Positions 61,501 to 64,000 of a stretch of 64,000 nucleotides of DNA are shown piece after piece. Numbering within the stretch: the stretch's first letter is position 1; the number at the start of each line of letters is the position of its first letter. The stretch is from Gadus chalcogrammus (Eukaryota; Chordata; Actinopteri; Gadiformes; Gadidae): the NCBI RefSeq assembly GCF_026213295.1, contig NC_079418.1, positions 4,909,887-4,973,886 of the forward strand, in the 5' to 3' direction. A model generated the notes under the pieces. That model made no database searches. It was not told the DNA's origin and saw only the letters and a list, made by a program, of their open reading frames with translations. The position numbers and the translations under genes were made by a program.

Positions 61501-62758
61501 CTAGAGGTCAATGGTCACCAAATTCATTGAGTGTCCCCATAATGATGTTATGGGTCTAGGTATCAAGTTTGGTTATGATTTGTCCAAGGGATACTGAGAT
61601 ATTGGCGTTTTTCCAGTTTGGCGGCTTCGCGGTTGAATATCATTGGCTGTCGCGGATATTTGTGCAAGTTATAATATACTAGCTATACGGGGAGGTCTGA
61701 TAGTATCACCAGACATTGAAAATAAGTTGTAAATGTACTCATGTGAAGAGAAAGAGGTCAAAACACATGGACATTAATAACAGCGCCCCCTACAGGTCAA
61801 AGGTCACCAAATTAAATCAGTGTCACCTTTATGAGGCCATGGGTCTATATACCAAGTCTGGTTATGATATGTCAAAGGGATGCTGAGAAATCGGCTCACT
61901 TCCTGTTTGGCGGCTTCGCCGCCAAATTTGATTGGCTTTAGCGGGCAAACGGTTTTGAATTTGACAAATCTATTCGATGTTTTTCATCAAGGATGGCCAG
62001 AAGATCATGTGTGCCAAGTTTCGAGATGATTGGACAAGATTTGTGATAGGAGTAGCATTTTGAAGGTTTTTGACATAAACCAAGATGGCGGACATATACG
62101 TCATGGCGCAATGACGTCATAGGATGTGTTAAACTGGGCTTGGTTCAAGGAATCCAATGATACCTGGTTTGTGAAAATTGGTCGAATAGGTCAAAAGTTA
62201 TGAACATGAATGCATGCCCAACTTTGACCTGTTGGTGGCGCTAGAGCTGTTGGGCTAGCGACCTTAGATTGGCTTAATGGGCTAATGGGGCAGTCCTGAA
62301 CAAGTGTGCCAAATTTCACAACTTTTCGCCAAGCGGTTCTATGGGCTGCCATTGACTCCAATGGCAGCATAATAATAATAATAATAATAAGAATTCGTAC
62401 AATAACAATAGGTTGTCTCGCAACATAGTTGCTTGACACCCAATAATAATAATAATAATAAGAATTCGTACAATAACAATAGGTTGTCTCGCAACATAGT
62501 TGCTTGACACCCAATAATAAGAATTCGTACAATAACAATAGGTTGTCTCGCAACATAGTTGCTTGACACCCAATAAGAATTCGTACAATAACAATAGGTT
62601 GTCTCGCAACATAGTTGCTTGACACCCAATAATAATAATAAGAATTCGTACAATAACAATAGGTTGTCTCGCAACATAGTTGCTTGACACCCAATAATAA
62701 TAATAAGAATTCGTACAATAACAATAGGTTGTCTCGCAACATAGTTGCTTGACACCCA
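58532..62758 (-). repeat. Array 2 units 10-12 (short form)
   Basis: Units of 1303, 1304 and 1620 bp. Units 11 and 12 are near copies; 12 is longer only because of its six terminal modules. Their first ~180 bp follow the long-unit version (CAATTGGCCTGGGGG, AAAAAGGACC) rather than the short-unit version (CAATCGGCCAGGGGG), so the two forms have recombined. Confidence 0.9.
62391..62758 (-). repeat. Six-fold tandem terminal module, family 2
   Basis: Six copies of a module of about 50 bp starting GAATTCGTACAATAACAATAG near 62392, 62462, 62521, 62577, 62642 and 62707, each with hairpin GCAACATAGTTGC and closing CTTGACACCC, separated by variable (TAA)n. Single copies occur before 54207, 55522, 59835 and 61139. 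Confidence 0.9.
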
Positions 62759-64000
62759 AATATAGCTGCGAGCAGCAATGTGGGTGTCAAGCATAATCGG
62801 ACTCGGTAGGCTAATTCTGCCGGATGGACGCAATTGGCCTGGGGGCTACATGACGACCGCCTCGGAAATCGGCAATACCGACAGCCGGTGGGATGAGTAA
62901 ATGGGAAAAAGGACCCCACCTAGAGGTAAGGGCGCAATGCAGTCTGCCTGACAGAACAAATGTCACAAATACATAGGGGTATTCGGAACAATATCCCTAA
63001 AAGAGACACCATGTAAACAAGCATCCCTTCTGGAGGTGGTTCGTGAAGCATCTGATCCAGTGGGAATTGCAGTTTATATTTTAAGTGGGCGGAATGGTAA
63101 ATATAGTCATTGTTGCATTATACATTAAGTACCGCTTATCGCCACACGAGCGCAGTGTCTACCCATTAATGAGCGCCGTCAAGTTTGATTGCCTGTCACG
63201 GCCAAACGGTTTTGAATTTGAGAAAGCTGTTTAACACATTAGTTCAGCTTGGTCTGAAGATCATATATGCAGAGTTTCATGAAGATTGGACATAATTTGT
63301 GGCCTGTGGGAATTTACAACTGATTTTGACAACTTTCAACATGGCGGCCAAGTTCTGATGTTGCAATGAGAAATAATTTATAAGCTATATGAGTAGGTCT
63401 GACAGTATCATCAGACATTGAAAATACGTTTGAAATGTACTCATGTGAAGGGAGAGGAGTTAAAACACGTCTTCATTAATTATAGCGCCCCCTAGCGGTC
63501 AATGGTCACCAAATTCTTTGATTGTCCGAGATATTGGCGTGTTTCCGGTTTTCCGGCTTCGCGCTCGAATATCATTGGCTGTCGCGGATATTTCTGCAAG
63601 ACGTAATATATGAGCTATATGGGGAGGTCTGATGGTATCACCAGACATTGAAAATAAGTTTTAAATGTACTCATGTGAAGAGAGAGGAGTCAAAACACAT
63701 CGACATTAATAACAGCGCCACCTAGAGGTCAAGGGTCACCAAATTCATTCAGTGTCACCGTGATGCGGTCATGGGTCTCTCTACCAAGGTTGGTTATGAT
63801 AGGTCAAAGGGCTTCTGAGATATGGGCTTACTTCCGGTTTGGCAACTTGGCGGTTAAATTTGATTGGCTTTAGCGGACAAACGGTTTTGAATTTGACAAA
63901 TCTATTCGATGTTTTTTATCAAGCATGGCCAGAAGATCATGTGTGCCAAGATTCGAGATGATTGGACAAGATTTGTGATAGAAGTAGCATTTTGAAGGTT
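62759..64000 (-). repeat. Array 2 unit 13 (long form, cut by window end)
   Basis: Long-form unit with a deletion of roughly 90 bp near 63527, joining GATTGTC to CGAGATATTGGCG. The array continues past the window. Confidence 0.9.

Larger units (their letters stand above)
44669..64000 (-). repeat. Array 2: at least 13 tandem units of repeat family 2
   Basis: Unit starts: 44669, 46288, 47907, 49157, 50407, 51648, 52892, 54207, 55522, 58532, 59835, 61139, 62759 (cut by window end). Each starts AATATA, hairpin GCTGCGAGCAGC, then GGGTGTCAAG, and ends in (TAA)n, sometimes with a module closing in CTTGACACCC. Inside are two diverged 289-bp modules, each with a GGTCTGA(C/T)AGTATCA start and a GCGCC(C/A)CCTA block. 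Long units (1.62 kb) have about 370 bp more than short ones (1.25 kb). Several short units look nearly identical, suggesting recent homogenisation. No coding capacity. Confidence 0.9.

Noticed and set aside
45839..62120. Recurrent 60-aa and 76-112-aa minus-strand frames in array 2
   Set aside because: Same reason: one per repeat unit, low-complexity Ile/Tyr runs from (TAA)n, no domain.
62191..62919. 242-aa minus-strand ORF with repeated CCETTYCYC-like segments
   Set aside because: It is a translation of the six terminal modules and their (TAA)n spacers; the protein repeats simply follow the DNA.
44669..64000. CRISPR-like array of regularly spaced repeats
   Set aside because: Units are over 1.2 kb with homologous, not unique, spacers, and the context is a eukaryotic repeat region.

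Overview
The window looks like repeat-dense, gene-poor chromosome of a teleost fish. The evidence is the kind of debris it holds: fish-type gamma-like retroviral env remnants, a CR1/L2-type LINE with an SGNH-esterase ORF1, two non-autonomous hAT elements with perfect 8-bp target duplications, and the common fish dispersed-repeat core containing AGCAGACGCTTTTATCC. I found no host protein gene, tRNA, rRNA or CRISPR array. The open frames in the last 48 kb are by-products of repeats.

Layout. 1-3163: 3' part of an endogenous retrovirus on the + strand (broken env, a long post-env stretch, a hairpin, a polypurine tract, then an LTR). 3164-8763: minus-strand LINE material, namely a 5' fragment of one LINE beside a long decayed L2/CR1-type LINE, the latter split by a 553-bp hAT element (5255-5807) and a small repeat. 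9113-10604: a second hAT element with a transposase remnant. 10728-13010: a second retrovirus remnant on the minus strand, with an LTR at 10728-11662 and an env TM relic at about 12320-13010 that shows in no long ORF and is itself split by a SINE-like repeat. 13870-15967: two different LINE fragments joined head to tail.

15968-44668: about 30 tandem units (0.74-1.65 kb) of repeat family 1. 44669-64000: at least 13 tandem units (mostly 1.25 or 1.62 kb) of family 2, running off the window end. The two arrays abut at a (TAA)n tract. Both families share one architecture: a hairpin at one end, a 10-bp subterminal inverted repeat, a short terminal module with its own hairpin at the other end, (TAA)n between copies, and the same degenerate internal motif repeated several times per unit. 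Read on the minus strand this resembles non-autonomous Helentron/Helitron2 elements, including a CTAG after the 3' hairpin in family 1 and joins between two Ts. No Rep/helicase gene is present, so that assignment is inference; a SINE-like retroposon or a plain satellite is the alternative.

The most unusual points are the independent amplification of the terminal module in both families, the shared recurring motif, the block-scrambled copies in array 1 (including a deletion junction that looks hairpin-templated and was then duplicated), 12 regularly spaced YY1-like plus CRE sites in array 2, and a solo LTR whose empty site can be read from neighbouring units.
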